Translations under genes and position numbers: made by a program
Origin: Tunicatimonas pelagia
Lineage (GTDB): Bacteria > Bacteroidota > Bacteroidia > Cytophagales > Cyclobacteriaceae
Reading direction: 5' to 3'
DNA length: 64,000 bases
NCBI RefSeq assembly: GCF_030506325.1
Contig: NZ_CP120683.1
Span: 4,043,001 to 4,107,000 of the forward strand
The notes under the pieces: generated by a model
What the model was told of the DNA's origin: nothing
The model's input: the letters and a program-made list of their open reading frames with translations, nothing else
The model's database searches: none
Shown: positions 41,573-51,300 of the stretch, one piece after another
Position numbering within the stretch: position 1 is the stretch's first letter
Layout of the letters: each line of letters begins with the position of its first letter

Positions 41573-42701
41573 TACTTCATGGCGCATAGATTCGTGAGTT
41601 ATCAAAGGTTTGAAACTTAAGGGTGAGTAGCGATTTGAGTTGTTCTTGATGGTTGCTTAGTTGCGCAAAGAAGTTGGTAACAGCCTGATGAAACTGGTCG
41701 GGTCGCTCGTAGTATTTTCCGTACAAGACCTTTTTTTTAGCAAACTTCCAGAGCCGCTCAATGATGTTAAGATTAGGGCAGTAAGGGGGCAAGAACAACA
41801 GCTTGATATGCAGACTTTCAGCAAAAGCGATGACTGCTTTGCAGTGTTGATAACGGGCATTGTCCAAGACGATGGTAATGGGCAGAAGTGGATATTCTTT
41901 TCTAAGCACTAAGAGAAAGTCTTGGATGACCTCAGCATTGATATAAGTAGTGTTGATCAGGGGGGTGACTTGCTGGGTAATGGCATTCAAGGCACCTAGC
42001 ACGTTGATGCGATGGCGACCTGCCCCTGAGCGCAAAAAGAGTCGCCTCACGCACCACATCATACAGCAAAACTGAGACAAGACAAAGTGAGCGGCATCTA
42101 CAAAGAGTAACACTTTCTCCCCTTTCTGGGCGTCCTCCAGTTCAGCTTGAAAGGATTTCTCTAGCCATTGCTGCTGTTTTTCCGGCTCTGCTTTGCCCGG
42201 TACATAGCCACACTTACGATACATAAAGCCATGTCTTTTGAGAAAAGCTTCTATCCGACTGACATCTCTTTCTATGCCAGTTAATTCTATGATGCGATGG
42301 CGCGCCTGGGCCAAACTCAGTGGGGGGTGTTTAATGAAGTCGTTGACTAACCGATCAGCATGATCTTCCAAGGCACTGCGGTTCGTCCCATAGTTTGTAG
42401 CGCATAAGGCTGCAATACCTGCTTGCTCGTAGAGACGAATATATTGCCCTACCTGATTGGCATGAACGCCCATGCATTGACCAATAAGTTCATTGCTCAG
42501 CTTCACTTTGACTTTCAGGTACACACAGTGCAAGCGGCGATTTACCAGCACTTGATTGTGTGAAAATCTTTGGCTATCTAGCTCTTGCATTTCAGCTGCG
42601 CTGATTTGTAATTGAGTAGGCATGAATTGTTAGCTTGGTCGCTTCAAATCTGCCTACTTTTTTTCGCTTTAACAACTCACGGTTTTAGCCGCCTTGAAGT
42701 A
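41573..42701 (-). mobile_element. IS630-family insertion sequence, apparently complete
   Basis: The 35 bases inward from 41573 (TACTTCATGGCG ...) and, reversed, from 42701 (TACTTCAAGGCG ...) match at 27 of 35 positions, giving the terminal inverted repeats at 41573-41607 and 42667-42701. A TA dinucleotide flanks both ends (41571-41572 and 42702-42703), the IS630/Tc1 target duplication. The element is 1129 bp with a single uninterrupted transposase gene. It sits between an acetyltransferase gene and a Tat-exported oxidoreductase gene. Confidence 0.88.
41577..42623 (-). CDS. IS630 transposase
   Basis: 348 residues with the DDE triad D176 (LLFVDAAHF), D254 (TIVLDNARYQH) and E289 (NLNIIERLWKF), with 34 residues between the last two: the DD34E pattern of IS630. 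N-terminal helix-turn-helix domains lie at about 24-130 (LSNELIGQCMGVHANQVGQYI; LSLAQARHRIIELTGIERDV). The stop codon lies inside the left terminal repeat. All motifs intact, no frameshift, so the element may be active. Confidence 0.92.
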   Translation of the reverse strand: MPTQLQISAAEMQELDSQRFSHNQVLVNRRLHCVYLKVKVKLSNELIGQCMGVHANQVGQYIRLYEQAGIAALCATNYGTNRSALEDHADRLVNDFIKHPPLSLAQARHRIIELTGIERDVSRIEAFLKRHGFMYRKCGYVPGKAEPEKQQQWLEKSFQAELEDAQKGEKVLLFVDAAHFVLSQFCCMMWCVRRLFLRSGAGRHRINVLGALNAITQQVTPLINTTYINAEVIQDFLLVLRKEYPLLPITIVLDNARYQHCKAVIAFAESLHIKLLFLPPYCPNLNIIERLWKFAKKKVLYGKYYERPDQFHQAVTNFFAQLSNHQEQLKSLLTLKFQTFDNSRIYAP

Positions 42702-42756
42702 TAATAGGGTAAAATTTTCTATATTGAGGGACAATAGTTTATTGACTCTTCTCTCT

Positions 42757-44175
42757 ATGGATACTACATCTTTACTACCTCAGAATTCGTCTCGCCGAAA
42801 TTTTATTAAAGGTGCAGCTTGTACCGCTGCCAGTTTTATGATTGTGCCTCGCCACGTATTAGGTGGTACAGGCTTTGTTGCCCCTAGTGATACCGTTACC
42901 TTAGGTATGGTGGGCGTAGGTGGTAAAGGGCGAAAAAATACGGAGGCTTTTCTGGCTTTGGACAATGTTCGTATCACGGCGATAGCTGACCCAGCGTACT
43001 ACTGGAATTTAGCGGATTTCTACTATCGTTCTGAGGCTGGACGTGGTCCAGTGAAAGATATTATTGAGGAAAAGCATCAGGTAGATAACTCTTCGTTTCA
43101 GGTAGCTGAGTACGATGATTTCCGGGAGATGCTGGAGAAAGAAGAGTTGGATGGCATTGTTTGTTCTACTCCCGATCATACCCACGCTTATATTTCTCTG
43201 TTAGCCATGCGAGCGGGTAAGCACGTGTACTGCGAGAAACCGCTCACGCATAATATTTGGGAAGCCCGTGAGGTACAGAAAGTGGCTAAAGAAACGGGGT
43301 TAGCTACCCAGATGGGTAACAGTGGGCATAGTGCCGATGGCATTCGACAAACAGTGGAGTACTTACGTGCTGGTGCCATCGGTAAAGTAGATGAAATTCA
43401 CGCCTGGGTTCCCGCTACCCGTTGGGTGCCGAGCTTACGTGGACTACCCGAAGGAAAATCGACGATGCCTGTGAATTTTGATTGGGACTTGTGGCTAGGT
43501 CCTCGTGAACCTCGTCCGTTTCACGAACATTATGTACCCGTTACTTGGCGAGACTTCTGGGATTTCGGCTGCGGGGCTTTAGGCGACTTTGGCTGTCACG
43601 ATATGGATGCTTCGGTGTGGGCGTTTAATCTATCCGCTCCTGAGCGAGTAGCCATTCGCCCGGCAGGCTTTAGCAATGCGGATATTGCCCCCTACGGTGA
43701 AATTGGTTACTACGATTTTCCGGCGCAAGGTGACCAAGCAGCCGTTAAACTCACTTGGTACTCGGGTGGGTTACAACCCAAACGGCCCGAGATATTACCG
43801 CTGGGAGTAGACTTGCCTCGTCGGGGTACTATGTTCGTGGGTGACAAAGGAATTATTGTCAATGACGGAAACCAGCGAATTCCGCAGATGTATCCTAAGT
43901 CACAAGCTGAATCATTCAAGCCACCTAAGCCAAGCATACCGCGCTCTAACGGTCACTTCCGCGATTGGATCGATGCTATTCAAGGCGGCCCGGCAGCCAG
44001 TGCTAATTTTGAGTACGGTGCTCGTCTGACTGAAATAACCCTTCTGGGTGTTCTTTCTCTCCGAATGGGCGGACAACCTATCCACTGGGATGCTGAACAA
44101 ATGAAAGCTAAAGGTCTACCTGAAGCCGATAAGTTTATTAAAGAACCTGTACGTCAGGATTGGGAAATGAGCTAA
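42757..44175 (+). CDS. Tat-exported Gfo/Idh/MocA-family oxidoreductase (1)
   Basis: 472 residues from the ATG at 42757. A TTG frame further upstream begins inside the IS end and is not real. The leader SSRRNFIKGAACTAASFMIVPRHVLGG is a twin-arginine signal. NAD(P) binding: LGMVGVGGKGRKN; catalytic lysine region VYCEKPLTHN; then GNSGHSADGIRQTVEYLRAG and GDFGCHDMDASVWA. Such exported enzymes act on sugars or cyclitols in the periplasm with a bound cofactor. The IS630 element ends 55 bases before its start and may alter its promoter. Convergent with a second family member. Confidence 0.9.
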   Translation: MDTTSLLPQNSSRRNFIKGAACTAASFMIVPRHVLGGTGFVAPSDTVTLGMVGVGGKGRKNTEAFLALDNVRITAIADPAYYWNLADFYYRSEAGRGPVKDIIEEKHQVDNSSFQVAEYDDFREMLEKEELDGIVCSTPDHTHAYISLLAMRAGKHVYCEKPLTHNIWEAREVQKVAKETGLATQMGNSGHSADGIRQTVEYLRAGAIGKVDEIHAWVPATRWVPSLRGLPEGKSTMPVNFDWDLWLGPREPRPFHEHYVPVTWRDFWDFGCGALGDFGCHDMDASVWAFNLSAPERVAIRPAGFSNADIAPYGEIGYYDFPAQGDQAAVKLTWYSGGLQPKRPEILPLGVDLPRRGTMFVGDKGIIVNDGNQRIPQMYPKSQAESFKPPKPSIPRSNGHFRDWIDAIQGGPAASANFEYGARLTEITLLGVLSLRMGGQPIHWDAEQMKAKGLPEADKFIKEPVRQDWEMS

Positions 44176-44216
44176 CTTAATCCAACATACGGACATTTAA
44201 CGAATGTTAGTTATGA

Positions 44217-45518
44217 CTAGAAATCGCGTTGCTTTCGAGATAGCATTTGGTTTGCCTCCCGATCTCCCTTAAACTTTTCTTTCTTTGGGTTCCAACGCAA
44301 CGGACGATTAAGTTCATAAGCGATATTTCCGATATTACAGACGGTAGCAGTGCGGTGCCCTACTTCTACGTCACAAATAGGCTTACTACGTTGCCGAATA
44401 GCATCTAACCAATCGCGGTAGTGATCCCGGCTTTTGTAAAGATGAATATCGCTATCGCTAATTTTTTGATCTTTGAGGTTTTCGGGAACGTTAAGAAACT
44501 GACGGCTCACTTCAATCACTCCTTCACTACCTTCAAATCGTATAGCATTACCTTTACCAAAGTCTTCCCGCACCATAGGCGTTCCATCCTCGTACAGATA
44601 AGTCAGCACTTTATATTCCTTTCCATCAGGTATTACTTCTACTGGCCCACTGTCGTCTTTGCCCAGTGCCCACTGAGCGATGTCAAACATATGGGCTCCC
44701 CAGTCAGTCATTAATCCACCGCCGTAGTATTTGCAATAGCGCCAACGAGGCCAGCCATCCCAACTCATGGATGGGGCGAAGAAGGAGCTGTACTCACGTT
44801 TTGGAGCTGGCCCTTGCCACATGTTCCAATCCAGGTGGCTAGGTACAGGCTCAGCCGGTTGTTCACAAGCATCGGGTGGTCCGCCTACACTGACTACGAC
44901 TCTTTCTATATCGCCAATATATCCATTGATTACCAACTCCGCAGCCCGGTGAAAATCTTCCCAAGAACGCTGCATACTTCCTGTCTGAAATACCCGCTGG
45001 TGTTTGCGAGTCGCTTTTACCATATCTCGACCTTCTTTAACTGTAAGAGAAAGTGGCTTCTCACAATACACATCTTTTCCAGCTTCACAAGCCAATATAG
45101 ATGCAGTAGCATGCCAATGATCTGGGGTCACTATTATTACAGCATCAACGTCTTTGCGCTCCAGTAGCTCTCTAAAGTCGCTATGCACATTTATCTGATT
45201 GGCCTTTTGACTTCTGTTCTCAGCATAATAAGCCGAAGCCATTTGAGTAAAGTCGCTAAGCTTTTGAGTATCTACATCGCAGGCTGCTACAATTTGCACC
45301 TCCGGTATTTTGATGAATTTTTTAAAGAGTGTACCTCGCCCTTGTTTTCCGGTTCCGATGTATCCAACGGTGATTTGGTCACTAGGTGAGGTATAATTAG
45401 CACCTCCTAATACTCTGCGAGGTACAATACTAATTCCGGCTAGAGCTGAAAGGCTCGCTTCAATAAATTTGCGACGGGAAGATGAGAGGGGAGATTTCTT
45501 TTGATCCATAGCTTTCAT
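44217..45518 (-). CDS. Tat-exported Gfo/Idh/MocA-family oxidoreductase (2)
   Basis: 433 residues. Leader SSSRRKFIEASLSALAGISIVPRRVLGG, again twin-arginine. Motifs: VGYIGTGKQGRGTLF (cofactor loop), VDAVIIVTPDHWHATA, VYCEKPLSLTVKEG (lysine), TGSMQRSWEDFHRAAELV and YGGGLMTDWGAHMFDIAQWA. It belongs to the same family as the gene at 42757 but the two share only motif-level identity, so they are distant paralogues, not a fresh duplication. They converge with 41 bp between stops. Confidence 0.9.
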   Translation of the reverse strand: MKAMDQKKSPLSSSRRKFIEASLSALAGISIVPRRVLGGANYTSPSDQITVGYIGTGKQGRGTLFKKFIKIPEVQIVAACDVDTQKLSDFTQMASAYYAENRSQKANQINVHSDFRELLERKDVDAVIIVTPDHWHATASILACEAGKDVYCEKPLSLTVKEGRDMVKATRKHQRVFQTGSMQRSWEDFHRAAELVINGYIGDIERVVVSVGGPPDACEQPAEPVPSHLDWNMWQGPAPKREYSSFFAPSMSWDGWPRWRYCKYYGGGLMTDWGAHMFDIAQWALGKDDSGPVEVIPDGKEYKVLTYLYEDGTPMVREDFGKGNAIRFEGSEGVIEVSRQFLNVPENLKDQKISDSDIHLYKSRDHYRDWLDAIRQRSKPICDVEVGHRTATVCNIGNIAYELNRPLRWNPKKEKFKGDREANQMLSRKQRDF

Positions 45519-45578
45519 TGGTGTTGTGTTAAGCTACGGAAGATAGGGAAAGTAGGTAGATTTTAAAAAATAATGTAC

Positions 45579-45806
45579 TTAAGCATCCTCAGATTTATTC
45601 TTAGCTTGCTTGTCCATCAATGTATTAACTGACCTATCAAGGTCTTCTAGTGCAGAAGCGATCTGCCGAAGGTCGTTCATGCGCTGGATTTTTGTAAAAC
45701 GTTCTCCGTTTTTCAGGTTTTTTGTTTCAGAAGCAATTTCGTCAATATTTGACTTAATTTGCTGTACTGTGGTCTGGACGTTAGATTGAGTTTTCACTGG
45801 CAGCAA
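45579..45806 (-). CDS. Small coiled-coil hypothetical protein
   Basis: 75 residues, soluble, charged: VQTTVQQIKSNIDEIASETKNLKNGERFTKIQRM, then LRQIASALEDLDRSVNTLMDKQ. The heptad-like spacing suggests a coiled coil. No family recognised. It lies upstream of the oxidoreductase (2) gene, same strand, 60 bp away. Confidence 0.5.
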   Translation of the reverse strand: MLPVKTQSNVQTTVQQIKSNIDEIASETKNLKNGERFTKIQRMNDLRQIASALEDLDRSVNTLMDKQAKNKSEDA

Positions 45807-46065
45807 TTTGGGTTTACTCTAATAGAGTTTTGTGGTACTTTAATTCGGCAAAAATAAAACCTTTTCTTATTATAAACATAAGAAATATCTGTATTTATTG
45901 CAAAATCCTCAGAGTTCGCTTTCTAAGTTTAAATATTTTGCGGTTCCTCTAGATATTTTTTGAAAAAAAATCTGATTATTAATACTACTACTTATTAGCT
46001 TTGGTGGCGTTTTATTCCACAGATCAAATTTATTGCCAATAATTTTACTCACCGGGAATTTTTTT

Positions 46066-46521
46066 CTACAACCTGAGACTAATAATTACCAATATCCCAG
46101 CCCGTGCTGACCATGCAAACGTACGAATCCAGTTAGTACTTACCAGTTTGTTTATTAGTTGCCGATCATATCCATCTGTAGCTAACTTGCCATGAATGGG
46201 CGCAGATATGGAGAAGGTAACTACCCATACTACCATTAATAGTACACTGGCAATAGTTGCCAGATACACCTCACTCTTATTCCAAAATTCTATTTGCAGC
46301 CACACAGTAAAGGCTACCTCAGCAAGCATTAGCGGAGCCACGATGTAAGAAATACTTTGCATATGGTGCCGCTGGAAATCGTTAAACTGAGTATGGTCGA
46401 TATAGCGAAACCCGGGATAGTGGACCAATTGCACCACCCAAATTAGGCCGGTAAGGGCGGCAGTTACTAAAAGATGTAATATTACCAATTGCTTTATCTC
46501 TATCACGATGGGCTGGAGCAT
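46066..46521 (-). CDS. Four-TM membrane protein, DUF1772-like
   Basis: 151 residues from the ATG at 46521, which starts right after the T-run of the tonB terminator; an upstream ATG would read through that hairpin. Membrane segments: LVILHLLVTAALTGLIWVVQLVHYPGF, YIVAPLMLAEVAFTVWL, LATIASVLLMVVWVVTFSI and FAWSARAGILVIISL. The motif ISAPIHGKLATDGYD plus NWIRT matches a family of conserved membrane proteins related to DUF1772 as I recall it. Function unknown. Confidence 0.65.
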   Translation of the reverse strand: MLQPIVIEIKQLVILHLLVTAALTGLIWVVQLVHYPGFRYIDHTQFNDFQRHHMQSISYIVAPLMLAEVAFTVWLQIEFWNKSEVYLATIASVLLMVVWVVTFSISAPIHGKLATDGYDRQLINKLVSTNWIRTFAWSARAGILVIISLRL

Positions 46522-46555
46522 AAAAAAAGCCGGAGACGCAAAGCGTAACCGGCTT
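46522..46555 (-). terminator. Rho-independent terminator downstream of tonB
   Basis: Read leftwards: AAGCCGG ... ACGC-TTT-GCGT ... CCGGCTT followed by seven T. The stem has 7 bp plus 4 bp separated by a 2x2 mismatch. It lies 44 bases after the tonB stop and ends the transcript on that side. The next gene's ATG abuts the T-run. Confidence 0.85.
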
Positions 46556-46598
46556 CCAATAATCAAAATATTAACAAATCTAAATTAAATCCTTTAGC

Positions 46599-47273
46599 TT
46601 AGCCAAGCTTGAAGGTAATAGGAATTACCATTCGTACTCGCACTGGCTTACCGCGCTGCTTGCCAGGTTGCCATTTAGGGTGACTCTTCACTACCCGAAT
46701 TGCTTCCGCATCACAACCAGCACCAATTCCCTTAATCGCCTGTACGTCAGTTAATGAACCGTCAGTATTCACAACAAACTGCACAAACACTTTCCCCTCA
46801 ATACCCATACGACGGGCTTGAGAAGGGTATTTCATATTTTTACTTACATAGTCATAGAAAGCAGACAAACCACCTTTTGGCTCTGGCTGATCTTCTACTA
46901 CCATGAAAATCTCATCCGTAGTTTCTTCTTCAGGAGCTTCTTCAAAAACCATCTCCTCAATTTCAGTATCTTCGGTAATCTCTACATCGAGGTCAATCTC
47001 AATTTCTTCTTCAATTTCTTCTTCATCGGGAACCTCAATAATCTCCGGCTGCTGAATTTTTGGTGGCGGTGGCGGCGGCTGCTCAGTAGGAGGAATCTCC
47101 ATCACATCCTCAAAACTATCCTCTACTTGCCCCAGATCAACTAGCGAATTGCCATCGTAGTCTTTCCACTCGAACGCTAGCGTTACTAAGGCAAGGCTAA
47201 CAACAAGACCAATGGCTAAGTGTAATCCGGTTTTCTGGTTTAAATCCGCTTTTGGTGTTTTCTTTGGTTCCAT
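46599..47273 (-). CDS. TonB-family energy transducer
   Basis: 224 residues. One N-terminal membrane segment (LHLAIGLVVSLALVTLAFEW, about 17-36), then a proline stretch (PPTEQPPPPPPKIQQPEIIE), a very acidic linker (many Glu/Asp) and the C-terminal TonB domain: FYDYVSKNMKYPSQARRMGIEGKVFVQFVVNTDGSLTDVQAIKGIGAGCDAEAIRVVKSHPKWQPGKQRGKPVRVRM in pieces. It couples ExbBD energy to outer-membrane receptors. It is the last gene of the ruvA-sprA-gcvH-vanZ-tonB set and ends at a strong terminator. Confidence 0.92.
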   Translation of the reverse strand: MEPKKTPKADLNQKTGLHLAIGLVVSLALVTLAFEWKDYDGNSLVDLGQVEDSFEDVMEIPPTEQPPPPPPKIQQPEIIEVPDEEEIEEEIEIDLDVEITEDTEIEEMVFEEAPEEETTDEIFMVVEDQPEPKGGLSAFYDYVSKNMKYPSQARRMGIEGKVFVQFVVNTDGSLTDVQAIKGIGAGCDAEAIRVVKSHPKWQPGKQRGKPVRVRMVIPITFKLG

Positions 47274-47376
47274 ACAATTTGTGTATAATTATTACACTGT
47301 ACTATTAATGACACAATTTACAAAAAAGAAACGAGTCGCTCAAGATAAAATATGTATTTTCTCTAGACTAGGTTGA

Positions 47377-47745
47377 TCATCGCCGATAGATTACGAAAAA
47401 CATTCCATATCCGGCTACGCAACCCACCGTATTTGCAATTGCATCATACATATCAATGGTTCTACCTTCCGAAAATATTTGCGTACTTTCTAAGATAGAA
47501 GCGTACCCTACTGATACTATTAACGCATAAGTGGCTGCCTTGTTGCGTAACCCATAATACGTACGCTGTTTAGCAAACCCAATAGCCATTAGCAAAGCCA
47601 ATCCAGCAAATATTCCAGTATGAACTATTTTATCAATACTGAATAGACTAGTACCCGTTTGAGGCAGATGTTGCCCGGGTAAAATAATGAGAACCAGGAT
47701 GAGGATCATCCATAAAAGAGTATACAAGTTGAAGCGCCAGAACAT
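47377..47745 (-). CDS. VanZ-family membrane protein
   Basis: 122 residues, four membrane segments: LYTLLWMILILVLIILPG, DKIVHTGIFAGLALLMAIGF, ATYALIVSVGYASILESTQIF and YDAIANTVGCVAGYGMFF. The D-K-xVH and E-xxQ ... D-xxaN motifs are those of VanZ. Function in Bacteroidetes unknown. It is 24 bp after gcvH, same strand. Confidence 0.88.
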   Translation of the reverse strand: MFWRFNLYTLLWMILILVLIILPGQHLPQTGTSLFSIDKIVHTGIFAGLALLMAIGFAKQRTYYGLRNKAATYALIVSVGYASILESTQIFSEGRTIDMYDAIANTVGCVAGYGMFFVIYRR

Positions 47746-47769
47746 AATGGCAGATCACACCTCTATTGG

Positions 47770-48150
47770 CTATTGCCCAATAACTTCTTGGTAATCGGCT
47801 TGGCTAAGCAGTTCATCCAGACTAGTAGAATCGCTAAGCTTAATCTTAATCATCCAGCCTTTCTCATAGGGGTCTTCATTAACCAACTCTGGCGAACCTT
47901 CTAATTCGGGATTAATTTCTAACACTGTACCTGCCACCGGCATAAACAGATCAGATACCGTTTTTACGGCTTCCACCGTACCAAAAACCTCACCGTGTGC
48001 TAACTCTTCGCCTTCTGTTTCAATTTCTACGTAGACAATGTCGCCTAGCTCTTGTTGAGCAAAATCAGTAATGCCCACGTAAGCCTCATCGCCATCTATT
48101 CGTAGCCATTCGTGGTCTTTGGTGTACTTTAGTGAATCAGGAATGTTCAT
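47770..48150 (-). CDS. gcvH: Glycine cleavage system H protein
   Basis: 126 residues, standard length. The lipoylation site is [14 protein letters not shown] (K63), preceded by [34 protein letters not shown]. It shuttles the aminomethyl group between the P, T and L proteins. In Bacteroidetes gcvH often sits next to sprA and vanZ, as here. No gcvP or gcvT is in this window. Confidence 0.96.
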   Translation of the reverse strand: MNIPDSLKYTKDHEWLRIDGDEAYVGITDFAQQELGDIVYVEIETEGEELAHGEVFGTVEAVKTVSDLFMPVAGTVLEINPELEGSPELVNEDPYEKGWMIKIKLSDSTSLDELLSQADYQEVIGQ

Positions 48151-48362
48151 GCGCTAATAGAGATAATACAAATTGTGTAATATTAATTTCAAATGGGACA
48201 TGCCAGATTAAGTATTGTTTAATCTTACAAGCAGTTATGCAGAATTTAATTGTAGCTTTTACACTAAGTGGAACTTCTTAATAGCTATCCTCAGAAGTGT
48301 TAGCAGCAATTCGTTCAAAAGTAGCTTTTTTCTGAATTCTAGGAAAAGTTTAGTTCTAGTTT

Positions 48363-51300
48363 TTATTGAGCAAGGTTAAAACGTACTTGAGTGCCAAATT
48401 CGGTGGTAGTACGGCGAAAAGAACTAGTGACTAGTGGATTGTTGATGGTACGGTTGAAATAAAGCTGAATATTTAATCGCTCATTTACTCGATAATCTAG
48501 CGTAGGGCGAGCCTGAAAGTTAACGTTACCATTGGTAATGGTATTGTCATTATCAATTTTTCGTTGCACCGTTTTGGTGTCTCTGAATGACATGGCCAGA
48601 TTAAAGGTAATATCATTTTCCAACGTAACCGTGCGCCCCTGCACCCGGAAAGGAAGCTTAAATTTATCTTTAGTGAAGCCAAACGTAAAAGTAATTGCCT
48701 GACTTCTCATCTCAGTCACCTGGGCATTAGAAAGATTGAGTGAAAGACTCCGCTCTCGGTCGTATGAAATCCGGCTGGTCAGTCGGCTTTTGGTACGAAT
48801 ATTCACTCCAACAAGTGGGGCAAAACGTTCGGTAATGGTTACTTGCTGCACAACGTATAGTGGCACAAAAACATCAATAGATTCTCCGTTTTCATCTTGA
48901 ATAGATTTAACCTCGGTCAGTTGCGTAGGATCGTAGTTTTCTACTCGGGTATTTAGTTCTACCGGAGCTTCTGTGAGGTCGTACTCAGCCGAAGTAGTAA
49001 AATTATTTACGCTGTAAGTAGATTGGTAGGCGTGGTTAATTGTGAACTGAGCAAACGTATTGCCAAAGCCCGAAAATAAGCGAGGCAGCCCGGCATAGTC
49101 TACCCGCCAATTGGGTAGCGGAATACGAGGAAAGGGCGAAAGCCGAACCTGATCAGCATCCTGACCGGAATAGGCGGCTAAAAAAGCTGGTATCAGCACA
49201 TCTTGGGAGTTAAGGTTATACTCTCCGTTTTCATTAGGATTTTCTTCTGTTAGGCGTCGCTGAATGGCTTCTCTGTTTTCAACAAACTGAGTAAATATTT
49301 CGGAGTTATTCTCAGCATCATCTCCAGAAAATGCGGTTTGTATGGTTAAATAAGAAAGGTTATAGTTACCGGAGCGAACGGGAGGCAATGAACTAAAGCC
49401 GCCTAGCGAATCTTGCCGGAAAATTTCTTGGTACGTATTGGTAACCGCTTTAGTAAAATCTACCTGAACCCGAAAATCCCGGAAGGGTTCAATGTCTGCC
49501 CGCACATTGATATTTTCTACCTGCGATTGCTGGAAAGGCATGGTGAGTAGCTGAGAGGGACTGAGCCACCCGCGTCGCGCAGCTTCAAAGCGAATGTTCG
49601 GATCCTGACTACCTAGTAAAAACGGAATACCGGGTGCATTAAATGCATCATCGAGGCCAAATAGGTAAGGAGTTAAAATAAACCCCGGCAGCATGGTGCC
49701 TTCGTTTAAATTGTAGGTTACATTAATAGACCGAAGAGCCATAACGAGACGAAACAATCCTTTAAGGGCTTTCAGGTCGGGTTTGGGTTTTTCTTGCTGG
49801 GTAGTATCCTGAGGATTGCGAGGTGGCTGCGGTCGGGTAGGGCGTCCTCGGCCTCCGTCGTTAACTCCTTTTAAAAACTTGATTTTGTTGTACAGCCCCA
49901 CCATATCAATCTTACCGGTAGCACTCCGGTCGCGATTATTCTGGATGTTGTTACCAATATCTTCAAACGTGTTAGTAGCGGTGGTAGGATCATAAGCACC
50001 TGCCTGCCAAGTGTAACCAGATTGGTAGCGGGCATCGGCACTTAGCCAATCAGTAATTGGAATTTTATCTAGTGGAACGGCGTAGGTAGCCGTAATGGCC
50101 TGAGTGTAGTTTTTCATCCGGCCAAAGTTTCGTAGGTTCTGAATAACCTCATCGCGCTTGGCCTCGGTATCTAGTTCGCCATCGGGTTCGTCAATAATAG
50201 CAAATGCCCGAGCACTGTAGTCTACTGATAAATTCTGGGTCAGATTCCACTGAAGGTCATAAATACGGTTAAACGTAAATGCTTTCTCGTAGAGTGGCTC
50301 CAAGCTTAACAGATTCTCATCGCGGTACTGGGTCTTTACAAAATTACGCTGCAAATCGCCCCGAAAGCTCACGTTGCTGGGTACTGGCGAAAAGTTAAAA
50401 TCTCGAATGAGGGCAAACCAAGGCGATTGCAGAAAGCTGACATTAGCAAACGGCTGAATGTTCAGGTCGGGAAAACTGTAGTTATAGCCTACCCCGCCTC
50501 GCACTAGTCGTTGCTCATAGGTAGCGGTGTTGAAATTGCTTCGCACTTGATCGCTGTACGAATACGAGAACGTAAAATTAGAAATATCAAAAAAGTGATT
50601 ACGAGTGTTCTCCCCCACTTTGTTCTTGCGAACATTGGTAAAGTTCAGGCTGCGCCGGGTCGTCTGGTCGGTGACAATATCCAGGTAGTTGGCACGCTCT
50701 CGAGGATCAGTTCTCGCACTGAGAGCGGCATCTAGCGGAATATCTGGGTCTTGCGGGTCAAACTGAGGAACGATGGTGCCTCGCTCGTAGCTGGCAAATA
50801 CGGGAATTTGCAACCCAAACCGCTGAGGGAAAAACTTGTCGAGGTTGGCATTCACCGACACATCGTACTCCGTTGCCTCCTCGCGGGTTCGTTCCGAAAT
50901 GCGCGACTGAATACCCCCAAAGCCAAAGGTAGAATGCCGTACGGAAGCCGTTACATTGGCAAAATCGGCCAACTTGGTGTTGAGTCGGGCATTGGCCGCC
51001 CAACCACTGGTGCGGTCAAAATCTCCTACTCTGAGTTCATTCGCCCACACGCAGAGCGATTGAGGGGCGCGATCTTCCGAGACCGGATTTCGCACCCCAA
51101 CCATCAACGTTTGTACCGTGCTCAGTTCGGGTCGACCGACTACCGTTATTTTGTATTTTCCCCGTTGCCGAGTAAAGGGCAGCGTAATAGGAACATTGCT
51201 TTGGTTTCGGGCTGATTTTACGGAAGATAACTCGTCGAGGGCAATATCAATCTCATTTTGCTCAGGCCACACCAGTCGTTCTTCGCCCTCGCCCCCCGAG

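Noticed and set aside
42694-42756. 21-codon extension of the oxidoreductase gene starting at TTG
   Set aside because: It begins inside the IS630 terminal repeat, so it arose only by the insertion; the Tat leader starts properly at 42757.
42757-45518. Recent tandem duplication of the oxidoreductase gene
   Set aside because: The two proteins share leader type and motifs but differ through most of their length, so they are old paralogues.
46522-46566. 15-codon N-terminal extension of the four-TM membrane protein
   Set aside because: It would be translated from a strong terminator hairpin; the ATG at 46521 gives a normal membrane protein start.
46818-47144. 108-codon plus-strand ORF opposite tonB
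   Set aside because: Rich in Phe, Arg and Trp because it is antisense to Glu/Pro-rich codons; not a real protein.
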